This document shows, in pieces, positions 18,693 to 26,652 of a stretch of DNA of 64,000 nucleotides. Origin of the DNA: a bacterium (GTDB lineage Bacteria > JAJVIF01); assembly GCA_022072165.1 (NCBI GenBank), contig JAJVIF010000001.1, positions 895,353 through 959,352 on the forward strand, in the 5' to 3' direction. The notes under the pieces were generated by a model that was not told the DNA's origin, ran no database searches, and was given only the letters and a program-made list of their open reading frames with translations. The translations under genes were made by a program, and so were the position numbers. How positions within the stretch are numbered: the first letter of the stretch is position 1; each line of letters begins with the position of its first letter.

Positions 18693-19552
18693 GTGAGGTT
18701 GTCGCCAGTGATATGGAGGCTGAGGGGCTGGACGCTGACGCCGTAGCCCTGCCCCATGAGTCCTGCCAGGACGATGCCCTGGAAGTCAGCGGGTTCAAGG
18801 CTGGCGCCTCCCACCAGGACACCATCACAGGATTCGAGGGCCGTGAAGGTCCCGACATTGGAGGGCGTCACGCTCCCCCCATAGAGGAGCGCCATCCGCT
18901 CCGCTGCCGCTTCTCCGAAATGCGCGATCAGCCAGCTCAACACAATCTGCAGGGCTTCGTCGGCCAGCGTCGCGGTCGCTGCTTTGCCCGAGCCAATCGC
19001 CCAGACTGGCTCATAGGCCACAACCAGTGGTGGCAGGTCGGGATCGCCCTGCCGGCTCTCCAGCACAGCGGCGGTCAAATGCCCCAGCGCACCTGCCAGC
19101 TGACGGGTAAGTACATCGACTGTCTCTCCGGCATCGCGATCTTCCAGGGTTTCGCCGATACATACGATGGGCATGAGCCCGCAGAGGAAGGCCTGCTGGA
19201 CCATGTCGCCAATCTGGGAATCGGTTTCATGGTGATGTCGTCGACGCTCCGAGTGCCCGATGATGACCGCCTGCGCTCCCACGCTCCAGAGTGCGACGCC
19301 GCTGATATCGCCGGTGAACGCTCCCTTAAAGCTGGAATGCAACGTCTGGCCACCCAACCGGAGGGTGGTCTCGTGCCAGCGCTGCAACTCGGCATAGAGG
19401 GGATAGATCAGCGGTGCCGGGGGGCAGAGTACGATGGCGCAGGAATCAGGCAGACCTGCCAGGGGATGCTGGTGCCACCAGGAGAGCCAGGCATCCGCCG
19501 TTTCGAGGCTGTGGAACATCTTCCAGTTGGCGACGTAGACCGGCGTACGCAT
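18689..19552 (-). CDS. tpiA: Triosephosphate isomerase
   Basis: 287 residues, somewhat longer than the usual 250. It interconverts dihydroxyacetone phosphate and glyceraldehyde 3-phosphate. Catalytic residues are visible: N9/K11 in ANWKMF, H100 in IIGHSERR and E181 in VAYEPVWAIGSGK. The phosphate-binding loop LLYGGSV and LVGGASL are intact. The extra length comes partly from an insert near ESRQGDPDLPP. It is followed by the STAS/pseudo-receiver gene with a 4-bp overlap and preceded by a GNAT gene. Confidence 0.95.
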   Translation of the reverse strand: MRTPVYVANWKMFHSLETADAWLSWWHQHPLAGLPDSCAIVLCPPAPLIYPLYAELQRWHETTLRLGGQTLHSSFKGAFTGDISGVALWSVGAQAVIIGHSERRRHHHETDSQIGDMVQQAFLCGLMPIVCIGETLEDRDAGETVDVLTRQLAGALGHLTAAVLESRQGDPDLPPLVVAYEPVWAIGSGKAATATLADEALQIVLSWLIAHFGEAAAERMALLYGGSVTPSNVGTFTALESCDGVLVGGASLEPADFQGIVLAGLMGQGYGVSVQPLSLHITGDNLT

Positions 19553-19588
19553 AGCGGCAAGGATACTCCTCCCGACGCTCAGCCGTCC

Positions 19589-20245
19589 TTACCGCAGGGG
19601 GACATGCTCCATGACCGGTCGCACCTGCGTGATCGGGACGGCGGCGGGGCGCGTGAGGTAATGCCAGGTCCCCTCCCCGACAAGTCGCTTCAGGATGCTG
19701 GAGCGGTAGGTGCGCCGGATCCCGAATCCCAGACTCTGATGCAGAAGGAGGGGTCCGGGCTGCCCTGCCGGGAGCCAGGTCATGGTTTGGGGCAGCCCTT
19801 CATACATGGTGAGTTCGATGGCCCGGTTCAGCAGGGCTCGTCCGATGCCATGACGCTGCATCGCCGGATGGACTGCGATGTAGTTGAGATAGAGGCCATT
19901 CTCTGCTGGACGGGAGAGGAAGGGATTCAGGGTCATGGTGGCCCAGAGCGCCTGGGTAAAGCCGAGATGTCCGCCCAGGAGAGCCAGTAATCGCAGAGCT
20001 TCGATACCGGGAGCCCGGACACTGCCGACCTGCATAATGCCCACGACATCCTGATCCAGCACTGCTACCCAGAAAAGCTCTTCTGGCAAAGGTTCAGAGG
20101 CTACCCGCAGGAGGGCATCCCTGGCCTGGGTCGCCTGGAATCCAAAAGCCCGTTGACAGAGGTCCGGAAACGCGGCGAGCAGGACATCGACATACCCTGC
20201 CCGGTCTGATGGGAGCGCGGTCCGTATGATGAGACGCGCCGACAT
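19589..20245 (-). CDS. GNAT family N-acetyltransferase
   Basis: About 218 residues from the ATG at 20245, which has GGAG six bases upstream; an ATG at 20257 is also in frame. The acetyl-CoA-binding motif A region is clear in LNYIAVHPAMQRHGIGRALLNRAIE. Starts as ARLIIRTALPSDRAGYVDVLL, typical for the fold. Acceptor unknown. It lies 36 nt before tpiA. Because the same operon encodes a deacetylase-family protein, it is tempting to link the two, but that is inference. Confidence 0.82.
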   Translation of the reverse strand: MSARLIIRTALPSDRAGYVDVLLAAFPDLCQRAFGFQATQARDALLRVASEPLPEELFWVAVLDQDVVGIMQVGSVRAPGIEALRLLALLGGHLGFTQALWATMTLNPFLSRPAENGLYLNYIAVHPAMQRHGIGRALLNRAIELTMYEGLPQTMTWLPAGQPGPLLLHQSLGFGIRRTYRSSILKRLVGEGTWHYLTRPAAVPITQVRPVMEHVPLR

Positions 20246-20466
20246 GCCCATCTCCATGATGGGGAAAATCAGCGGCTCTCGCGAACCTGTCCGGCATTTG
20301 GACTGTTCTAAAAGCAGGGGTACTCCGCCCTCCGCCCAGAAGCTGGCTGATGCCGAGTATCCTAGCGCGAGTCCCCCGGGAGGGGATGGCAGCTCACCGG
20401 TCCGACCAGACGTCGTAACTGGGCAGGCATCCGTTCAAGAGAGAGCAAGGGACAGAGGAGCAGAGG

Positions 20467-22023
20467 ATGAACCGTTGGCTCATCGGCCTCGTGGTCGTTG
20501 GCATTGCCGTGGGAGTCTGGCGCTGGCAGGCGGCACGTTCGGCCCCGGACACCCTGACGTACTGGCAGCCACTGACCGTAGACCTGGGCCGACTCAAGGA
20601 AGCGATCCCCTGCGATGGCACGCTGGAGCCCCAAAGCCGGGCCGAGATAAAAAGTCGCGTGGCTGGTGAGATTGTCAGTCTCAATGTCCAGGAGGGCGAG
20701 GTTGTTCAGGCCGGGACTGTCATCGCGCAGCTCGACACGGAACAGCTTGTCCAGCAGGTACGACAGGCGGAGGCCAACCTCCAGGCGTCACGGGCACAAC
20801 TGAGTTTAGCGGAGCGAGGGTATTCCCCCTCGGAGCGGGTGAATCGCGAACAGCAGGCCATTGATGCCCAGCTGAATCTGGACCAGGCGCAGCGGGAGTT
20901 GGATCGGGTCACCGGACTGCACGCCCAGGGCTTCGCCAGTGAGGCGGAAGTCGACAACGCCCGCACGCGACGTGATCTGGCGCAAGGGGATCTGGAAGTT
21001 GCCCAACAGCTCCTAAAGACACTGCAAGCTGGCGGCGAGAAAGAAGACCGGGAAGTCGCCCGGGCGTCGGTGATCCGCAACACCGCCATCCTGGAGACCG
21101 CGAGGGAAGAGTTGGCAAATGCCACGATCAAAGCGCCTGTCAGCGGCACGATCCTGAGCCTGCCGGTGGAAGTCGGCAACACGGTCTCCTCGGGCATCAC
21201 TGCGAACAGCGGGGGAACCGTTATCGCGACCATCGGCAACATGGAGACATTGCGGCTGGAGGGGACGGTGGATGAATCCGACATCGGACGTGTCCGCCCC
21301 GGACTGGTTTGTGAGATCACTACCGATGCCTATCCGAATCTGCTGTTCAAAGGACGGGTCGTCAGCATTGCGCCACAGGCCACGGTGGCGCAAAACGTTT
21401 CCACGTTCCGGGTCAAGATTGAAGTCGACATCGACAATCCTACGGTCCAGCGGAGCGGCGGGCGCTCAGCCTTCCGGGGCACGTTCGCAGGGGCACGCGG
21501 CGGCGGTGGTGGGCGTCCGGGAGGCGAGGCGCGGGCGATGGCCCGGGCGGCCAGTGGCGGGGGACCGGGACGTCCAGGCAGCAGTGGCAAGACAAGCGGT
21601 CCTGCCGGTGGCGCTGCCAATCCCAACATCCCGAGTGATGCCCCCGTCCAGGATGTCCCGGCTCCAACGCTGCGCGCCGGGATGACCGCAACCGCTGAAA
21701 TCATCCTGACGGCGTACGACGAAGCGCCGGTAGTGCCGCTGAAGTTCGTGCTGTTTGATGAGGATCAGAAGGCGTACGTCCTCAAATGGCCCGAGGGAGC
21801 ACCCCTCCCCACGCCTCCCGGCAAAGAGTCGGAAGACGAGAATCCAACCGCACAGAAGTACGAACCGGAGAAAATCTTCGTGGAAATCGGCTACACCGAT
21901 GGCGTGTCCTACGCCCTGGCGAGCGGCGTGAAGCCCGGAGATGTCCTGGTCACAGAAGCCGAGATTGAGATGGAAACCAAGTGGGGCGCGTTCGGGATGC
22001 GTCAGGTCCCAAAGAAGTCGTGA
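20467..22023 (+). CDS. HlyD/MacA-type periplasmic adaptor (membrane fusion protein)
   Basis: 518 residues with an N-terminal membrane anchor (WLIGLVVVGIAVGVW). A biotinyl-lipoyl half motif (CDGTLEPQSRAEIKSRVAG) is followed by a long alpha-helical hairpin (residues about 90-210), then the second lipoyl half (ATIKAPVSGTILSLPVEVGN) and a beta-barrel. A Gly/Arg-rich low-complexity insert of about 60 residues (near 340-400, GARGGGGGRPGG) interrupts the barrel region and is atypical. Family members link an inner-membrane pump to an outer-membrane channel. No pump gene is adjacent; a MacB-like permease lies 11 kb away at 33060. Confidence 0.85.
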   Translation: MNRWLIGLVVVGIAVGVWRWQAARSAPDTLTYWQPLTVDLGRLKEAIPCDGTLEPQSRAEIKSRVAGEIVSLNVQEGEVVQAGTVIAQLDTEQLVQQVRQAEANLQASRAQLSLAERGYSPSERVNREQQAIDAQLNLDQAQRELDRVTGLHAQGFASEAEVDNARTRRDLAQGDLEVAQQLLKTLQAGGEKEDREVARASVIRNTAILETAREELANATIKAPVSGTILSLPVEVGNTVSSGITANSGGTVIATIGNMETLRLEGTVDESDIGRVRPGLVCEITTDAYPNLLFKGRVVSIAPQATVAQNVSTFRVKIEVDIDNPTVQRSGGRSAFRGTFAGARGGGGGRPGGEARAMARAASGGGPGRPGSSGKTSGPAGGAANPNIPSDAPVQDVPAPTLRAGMTATAEIILTAYDEAPVVPLKFVLFDEDQKAYVLKWPEGAPLPTPPGKESEDENPTAQKYEPEKIFVEIGYTDGVSYALASGVKPGDVLVTEAEIEMETKWGAFGMRQVPKKS

Positions 22024-22073
22024 GCACCCATGCCAGTGGTTCAGTGGCTCAGATGCGCTCTTAGCTAACGCCT

Positions 22074-22571
22074 TTAGCCGCCCGCAAGGGCGGCTTTGAC
22101 GTCGGCCTCAGTTGGGCGGGCGGCCGGCAAATCGTCCCAGAGCCGATCCAGATTGTAGTGCCGACGCTGCTCCGGTGACTGGATATTGACCAGGAAGTCG
22201 CGATAGTCCATCAGCACCCATCCCGACTCCCCAGACCCCTCCTGCGACAACAAATGCGCCCCCGACACTTTGTGGAGGTCTTCCCTGACTGTTCGGGCGA
22301 GCACATCGCTCTGAACCGACGACAGTCCCGTGCACAGCACTGCCCAGCTGTAGAAGGGGGTTAGAGATGTCGTCTCGTAGATGGTGATGTCCTGTCCCTG
22401 CTTCTCAAACAGCGACAACAGGGCTGAGAGGAGGCTGACCGGAAGCGAGTCCAGTTCCAGCACTACTACGGCTTCCGCTGCTTCCAGCTCCCGGGTCTCG
22501 CTCTGCGCCAGGGTGTCGGCAATTGTGACGGGCTGTCGCTCTTCGCCTGCGGTCGATTCAGAAGGGTTCAC
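22074..22571 (-). CDS. rsfS: Ribosome silencing factor
   Basis: 165 residues. RsfS binds the large ribosomal subunit protein uL14 and blocks subunit joining when nutrients are scarce. The conserved core is visible: VLELDSLPVSLLSALLSLF, YSWAVLCTGLSSVQSDVLA, and WVLMDYRDFLVNIQSPEQRRHYNLDRLW (given here in overlapping parts: WVLMDYRDFLVNIQ, HYNLDRLWDDLP). It overlaps the LCP gene stop by 4 bp and follows yqeK and LCP, the usual order of this cluster, although nadD is not seen upstream. Confidence 0.93.
   Translation of the reverse strand: MNPSESTAGEERQPVTIADTLAQSETRELEAAEAVVVLELDSLPVSLLSALLSLFEKQGQDITIYETTSLTPFYSWAVLCTGLSSVQSDVLARTVREDLHKVSGAHLLSQEGSGESGWVLMDYRDFLVNIQSPEQRRHYNLDRLWDDLPAARPTEADVKAALAGG
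22076..22097 (+). terminator. Hairpin between convergent adaptor gene and rsfS
   Basis: AGCCGCCC and GGGCGGCT form an 8-bp stem with a GCAA loop and a short T-run on the plus strand. It overlaps the last codons of rsfS, so it also encodes the RsfS C-terminus. Confidence 0.5.
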
Positions 22572-23824
22572 AGCGGTGATTTGTCCTTTAGGTCATCCGG
22601 GACCGGCGGTCCGACCGGATTCAGTGGCTCGTTGCTAAAGAAGCGGCTTAGCAGCTCCCGGGTCTCATCATAGCGCGGGACCAGAACGGAAGCGCCGTGA
22701 TACATGATGCCGTAGGAAGGCAGAGTCGCGAACTCGATGTCGCTCTTGTTCAGGCGGGCGATGAAAAGACTCAGGGCACGCAACTGGTCGTAGGAGAGTT
22801 CATCACTCGTGGTAAATGCGGCCTTGACTGCCGGAAGGAGCACCGGCAGCCGTCCCACCAGGCTGAAGTTCAGCTTTTGCTGCTTCAGTTCATTGATGAG
22901 CTGTTGCTGACGGCGAATCCGGCCAAAGTCACCTTCGGCATCATGGCGAAACCGGGCGTACTCCAATGCCTGCTTGCCGTCCATGTGCTGCGGACCAGGC
23001 TCAAAATCGATGTTGAGTCCGCCTGCACGATCGGTGTATTTCATCCGCTTGGGGACATTGACATCGACCCCTCCGAGGGAATCGATGATGGCCTGAAAGC
23101 CGTCGTAATTCACCGACACTACATTGTCCACAGGCACCGTCAGGAACTTCTCGACCGTATCCTGCAGCGCGGTGATGTCGCTCTTGATGGCTGCCGCTTC
23201 GTTGATGCGCCCCCAGCGCTTGCCGTAGTTGACGATGGTGTCGCGGGGAATGGAGAGAATCTTCACCCGCTCGTAATTGAAGTCGAGCAGGCAGACCATG
23301 ATCGTATCGGTCAGGCCCGTGTACTTGTCCTTGTCATCGGTGGTTTCACCGGTCAGGACAAAGACCAGCTGACCCCGGCCACCGAAGGCGGCATGAGGCG
23401 GGTCGGGCGCGACATAGATCTCTTCGCCAAAGAATCCCCGGACTTTGCCATCGGGACTGTCCGACTGGGTGGCGAACCGGATCTGGAGTAATTCCCGATA
23501 GCCCGTCGCCGCGCCCCAGGTCAGGAGCGTGGTGCAGCAGAGGGCAATCGCTGCCGCCGAATAGAACCAGCGCTGCTCCCGGCTCCAGAAACCGGCGAGG
23601 TCCAGCGCAGAGAGTCGTCGACGCGGTGGGGTTACGGCATCCAGGGCACTCTCTTCAGACGGCGTACTGCCGACTTCCAGAGGGAGCGGCAGTTGTACTG
23701 CTCCCGGAACGGGCTGCTCCCCGCCTGACGGAGCCTCACTCGAAACATAGGAGAGGGTCTCGAAATCGAAGCTGATTCCTGAGCTCTCTGTCGTGGGCGA
23801 GCCCTGCGGACCCGTGGTGCTCAT
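22568..23824 (-). CDS. LytR-CpsA-Psr (LCP) family protein
   Basis: 418 residues from the ATG at 23824, which overlaps the yqeK stop as ATGA. A cytoplasmic Pro/Ser-rich N-terminus of about 100 residues precedes one membrane helix (WFYSAAAIALCCTTLLTWG). The LCP catalytic domain follows with TDTIMVCLLDF, ILSIPRDTIVNYG, SLGGVDVNVPK and ALEYARFRHDAEGDFGRI. LCP enzymes transfer undecaprenyl-linked glycopolymers to peptidoglycan or other acceptors. It is placed between yqeK and rsfS as in many bacteria. Confidence 0.92.
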   Translation of the reverse strand: MSTTGPQGSPTTESSGISFDFETLSYVSSEAPSGGEQPVPGAVQLPLPLEVGSTPSEESALDAVTPPRRRLSALDLAGFWSREQRWFYSAAAIALCCTTLLTWGAATGYRELLQIRFATQSDSPDGKVRGFFGEEIYVAPDPPHAAFGGRGQLVFVLTGETTDDKDKYTGLTDTIMVCLLDFNYERVKILSIPRDTIVNYGKRWGRINEAAAIKSDITALQDTVEKFLTVPVDNVVSVNYDGFQAIIDSLGGVDVNVPKRMKYTDRAGGLNIDFEPGPQHMDGKQALEYARFRHDAEGDFGRIRRQQQLINELKQQKLNFSLVGRLPVLLPAVKAAFTTSDELSYDQLRALSLFIARLNKSDIEFATLPSYGIMYHGASVLVPRYDETRELLSRFFSNEPLNPVGPPVPDDLKDKSPL

Positions 23825-24429
23825 CCGTGCTGGCCCCCACACACCAGGCTGTTCCAGGCTTCGACCGACCAGGGATGGATCGGCAGTCCCCGCTCCAGGA
23901 CGTATTCGAGTGTATGCGCCAGCACGGCCTGGTAGCCCCCATCCAGATCTTCCAGCACCAATGCCCGGAGCTGCGTGACTCCCGGGAACTCCCGGAGCGG
24001 CTCGACCGTATCGGCACAATAGAGGAGCCGGTCGAGCGTGGACATGACAGGTCCGGCGGTAGTGTGGTGGCTCACGGCGTGGAGTAATGCAGCATCAGCG
24101 ATACCAAAGTCCCGCTGTGCCAGAAAGGCGGACGTACGCTGATGCAGGATCCAGGGCTGTGCCAGCTCCACCTGATTCACCCCAATCCCGGCTTCCTGGG
24201 CTAGTCGCAGCTGTTCTTCGGGTGGTACATGCTTGGAGAGATCGTGGCACAGAGCCGCGAGTTCGACCACATCGGGGTCGAGGCCGAGGGATTGCACCGC
24301 ATTGACCTGCAGGGCGAAGTCCCTGACGCTCAGGATGTGCGCCAGCCGACTCTCCCGGACCCGTCGGGGGAGGTCGGCTTCGACCTGGGCGATGAGCGCC
24401 CGGGTATCCGTGGTCAACGGCCGTACCAT
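23821..24429 (-). CDS. yqeK: HD-domain hydrolase, YqeK family (Ap4A hydrolase)
   Basis: 202 residues. YqeK enzymes split diadenosine tetraphosphate symmetrically. The HD signature is seen in ALCHDLSKHVPPEEQL, with metal ligands in ILHQRTSAFLAQ and LLHAVSHHTTAGP, and YCADTVEP near the end. It is first in the yqeK, LCP, rsfS operon and is divergent from the reductase-like gene at 24500 across a 70-bp gap. Confidence 0.9.
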   Translation of the reverse strand: MVRPLTTDTRALIAQVEADLPRRVRESRLAHILSVRDFALQVNAVQSLGLDPDVVELAALCHDLSKHVPPEEQLRLAQEAGIGVNQVELAQPWILHQRTSAFLAQRDFGIADAALLHAVSHHTTAGPVMSTLDRLLYCADTVEPLREFPGVTQLRALVLEDLDGGYQAVLAHTLEYVLERGLPIHPWSVEAWNSLVCGGQHG

Positions 24430-24499
24430 CGCTGTCGTCGTCGTGTCCTTGTCCCGCCAAGTCCGGCAGGTGGGGTCATCTTACGTTACCCTGCATGGT

Positions 24500-26605
24500 A
24501 TGAGGGACCTGCCGCCGCCGACTGAGCCTCCTTTAGCAGCGCCGCGCCGGATTGCCCTGCTCTCCCTGGGGACGTCACAGCGAAACCAGACCTTTGAGAC
24601 CATCGTTCTGGGCCAGCGGTTTGTTTTAGAGCGGATTGGGACCGATGGCGACCGGAACCGCCTGCTGTCGCTGATCCAGGAACTAGATGGTCAGGTCGCC
24701 GCCATCGGGCTGGAAGACATCGATGCGTTTTATCTCGCCGGGAATCGGGTCTACACCCATCGGGATGCCATTCGATTCGTGGAAGCTGCCCGGAAAACGC
24801 CAGTGGTAGATGGGTTTGGACTGAAACATACGCTGGAGCGCTGGGCGGTCACCTTCGTGCACAACAGTGCCCCGGACCTTCTGGATGGGAAACGCGCGTT
24901 CGTCCTGAATGGTGTGGACCGCTATGGCATCGCCCAGGTCCTGCAGGAATTCACCCGGCAGGTGGTCTACGGCGATCTGCTTTTCACCACAAAACTCGAC
25001 CTGCCACTCCGGTCCCTCAAGGCGCTGGAATCTTATGCGCGCCTGATGTTCCCCCTGGTCTGCAATCTCCCCCTGGACCTGCTGCATCCCACCGGGAGCC
25101 GGTCCGCCACCCGTCGACCCCGTCACGCCCGGTGGTTTTCCTGGGCGGACATCATCGTGGGGGACTTCTCCCAGATTCGTCGTTATGCCCCATCGGACCT
25201 GTCCGGGAAGACGATCCTGACCAACACCCTATCGGTGGAGGAAGAAGCCGACCTCAAAGCCCGGGGAGCCATGATGGTGGTGACCACCACGCCTGACATG
25301 GGTGGGTACTCCCTGGGAACCCATGCGCTGGAAGCGATTTTTGTCGCCCTGCTGCAGGACCAGGGGTATGTCTGGGATCCCCGGAAAGCGGCCCGGCGGG
25401 ATTTCCGGGATGAGTATCTGAATCTGATTCTGGAGAGCGGCATTGAGCCCCGGATGCTGGAGCTGAATCCGCCCAAAACCAAAAAGAAACCGACGTTCGT
25501 CTTTGTCATTCACCCCCTGCGGGTCTCGGATGCGTTTCAGGTCAAGGCCTTCGCCTGGCTGCGCAATCTGCCGCCGAACCTGCTGGAGATGCTGCTGGCC
25601 AATGTCCCTCCGATGTTCATTTCGAAGGCGAAGGGGATCGTGGATGCCGACGGGAATGAGATCGATGGGTACTTCTATGCGCTGGTGATGACGCCAAAAA
25701 TGATGCTCGCCGCCGACCCCGAAGAGGTGTACAAGGGTCTTGTCCGGATTGCCGAAATGGCGCAGCGGCGGGGAGCCAAAGTGATGGGACTCGGTGCGTT
25801 CACCAGTGTGGTTGGCGATGCCGGGGTCTCTGTGGCCAAACGGTCGCCGATTCCGGTCACCAGTGGCAACTCCCTGACCATCTGGGCTTGTGTGGAGTCA
25901 GCCCGTCAGGCGACTCAAAAGATGGGCAAGCCCCTTAGCTCGTGCCGGGCCATGGTGGTCGGAGCGACCGGCTCCATTGGGAAGGCCGTGACGAAGGTCC
26001 TGGCTGAGGAGGTCGCCGAGCTATACGTGGTCTCCAAGCGGCCCGAAAAAGTCCTGGATTTCGTCAAGCAATTGCAGCAGCAGGGCGTCAAGGCTGAAGG
26101 AGGAACCTCTGTGGACCCCTTCATTGGTCGCTGCGACCTGATTGTCGCCACCACGACCGACCCGGATGGGGTGATCGATGTGATGAAACTGAAGCCGGGC
26201 TGTGTGGTGGTGGATGTCGCACGACCGCCCGATGTCAGTCCTGAAGAGGCCGGAAAACGCAACGACATACTGGTGATTGAGTCCGGGGAGATCCGGTGTC
26301 CTGGGAACCCCGACTGGGGAGTCAATCTGGGACTTCCAAAGGGGATCGCGTTCGCCTGTCTCACGGAAACCATGGTCCTGACATTCGAGAAGCGCTGGGA
26401 GAGCTATACGGTGGGACGCGACATCGATGTGGCCAAGGTCCAGGAAATCGGTGAGTTGGCCCAGCGACGCGGGTTTGTCCTGAGTGGCATCTATAGCTTT
26501 GGTGAACCGGTAAGCGATGAGGAAATCCAGCTCATCCGCGCCCGGGCAGAAGCGAATTTGCACCGGGCTGCCGCGGCTTCAGAAGCGGCAACGAACGCCG
26601 TGTAA
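24500..26605 (+). CDS. Fusion: quinate-dehydrogenase-like domain plus acyl-ACP-reductase-like domain
   Basis: 701 residues from the ATG at 24500; the frame extends upstream into yqeK, but coding quality there is poor. Residues 1-325 (GFGLKHTLERWAV, DLLFTTKLDLPLRSLKALE, VVTTTPDMGGYSLGTHALEA) resemble a family often labelled quinate 5-dehydrogenase, from memory. Residues 330-690 resemble cyanobacterial long-chain acyl-ACP reductase: VMGLGAFTSVVGDAGVSVAK, ITSGNS-like VTSGNSLTIWACVE, NAD(P) loop VVGATGSIGKAV (about 490), and AFACLTETMVLTFE, in which Cys620 matches the catalytic Cys. It may reduce fatty-acyl groups to aldehydes. No aldehyde deformylating oxygenase is adjacent. Confidence 0.72.
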   Translation: MRDLPPPTEPPLAAPRRIALLSLGTSQRNQTFETIVLGQRFVLERIGTDGDRNRLLSLIQELDGQVAAIGLEDIDAFYLAGNRVYTHRDAIRFVEAARKTPVVDGFGLKHTLERWAVTFVHNSAPDLLDGKRAFVLNGVDRYGIAQVLQEFTRQVVYGDLLFTTKLDLPLRSLKALESYARLMFPLVCNLPLDLLHPTGSRSATRRPRHARWFSWADIIVGDFSQIRRYAPSDLSGKTILTNTLSVEEEADLKARGAMMVVTTTPDMGGYSLGTHALEAIFVALLQDQGYVWDPRKAARRDFRDEYLNLILESGIEPRMLELNPPKTKKKPTFVFVIHPLRVSDAFQVKAFAWLRNLPPNLLEMLLANVPPMFISKAKGIVDADGNEIDGYFYALVMTPKMMLAADPEEVYKGLVRIAEMAQRRGAKVMGLGAFTSVVGDAGVSVAKRSPIPVTSGNSLTIWACVESARQATQKMGKPLSSCRAMVVGATGSIGKAVTKVLAEEVAELYVVSKRPEKVLDFVKQLQQQGVKAEGGTSVDPFIGRCDLIVATTTDPDGVIDVMKLKPGCVVVDVARPPDVSPEEAGKRNDILVIESGEIRCPGNPDWGVNLGLPKGIAFACLTETMVLTFEKRWESYTVGRDIDVAKVQEIGELAQRRGFVLSGIYSFGEPVSDEEIQLIRARAEANLHRAAAASEAATNAV

Positions 26606-26652
26606 CGCAGACGTCACACACGCTGTCGCGGATGCTGTGTACCATCGCGTCC

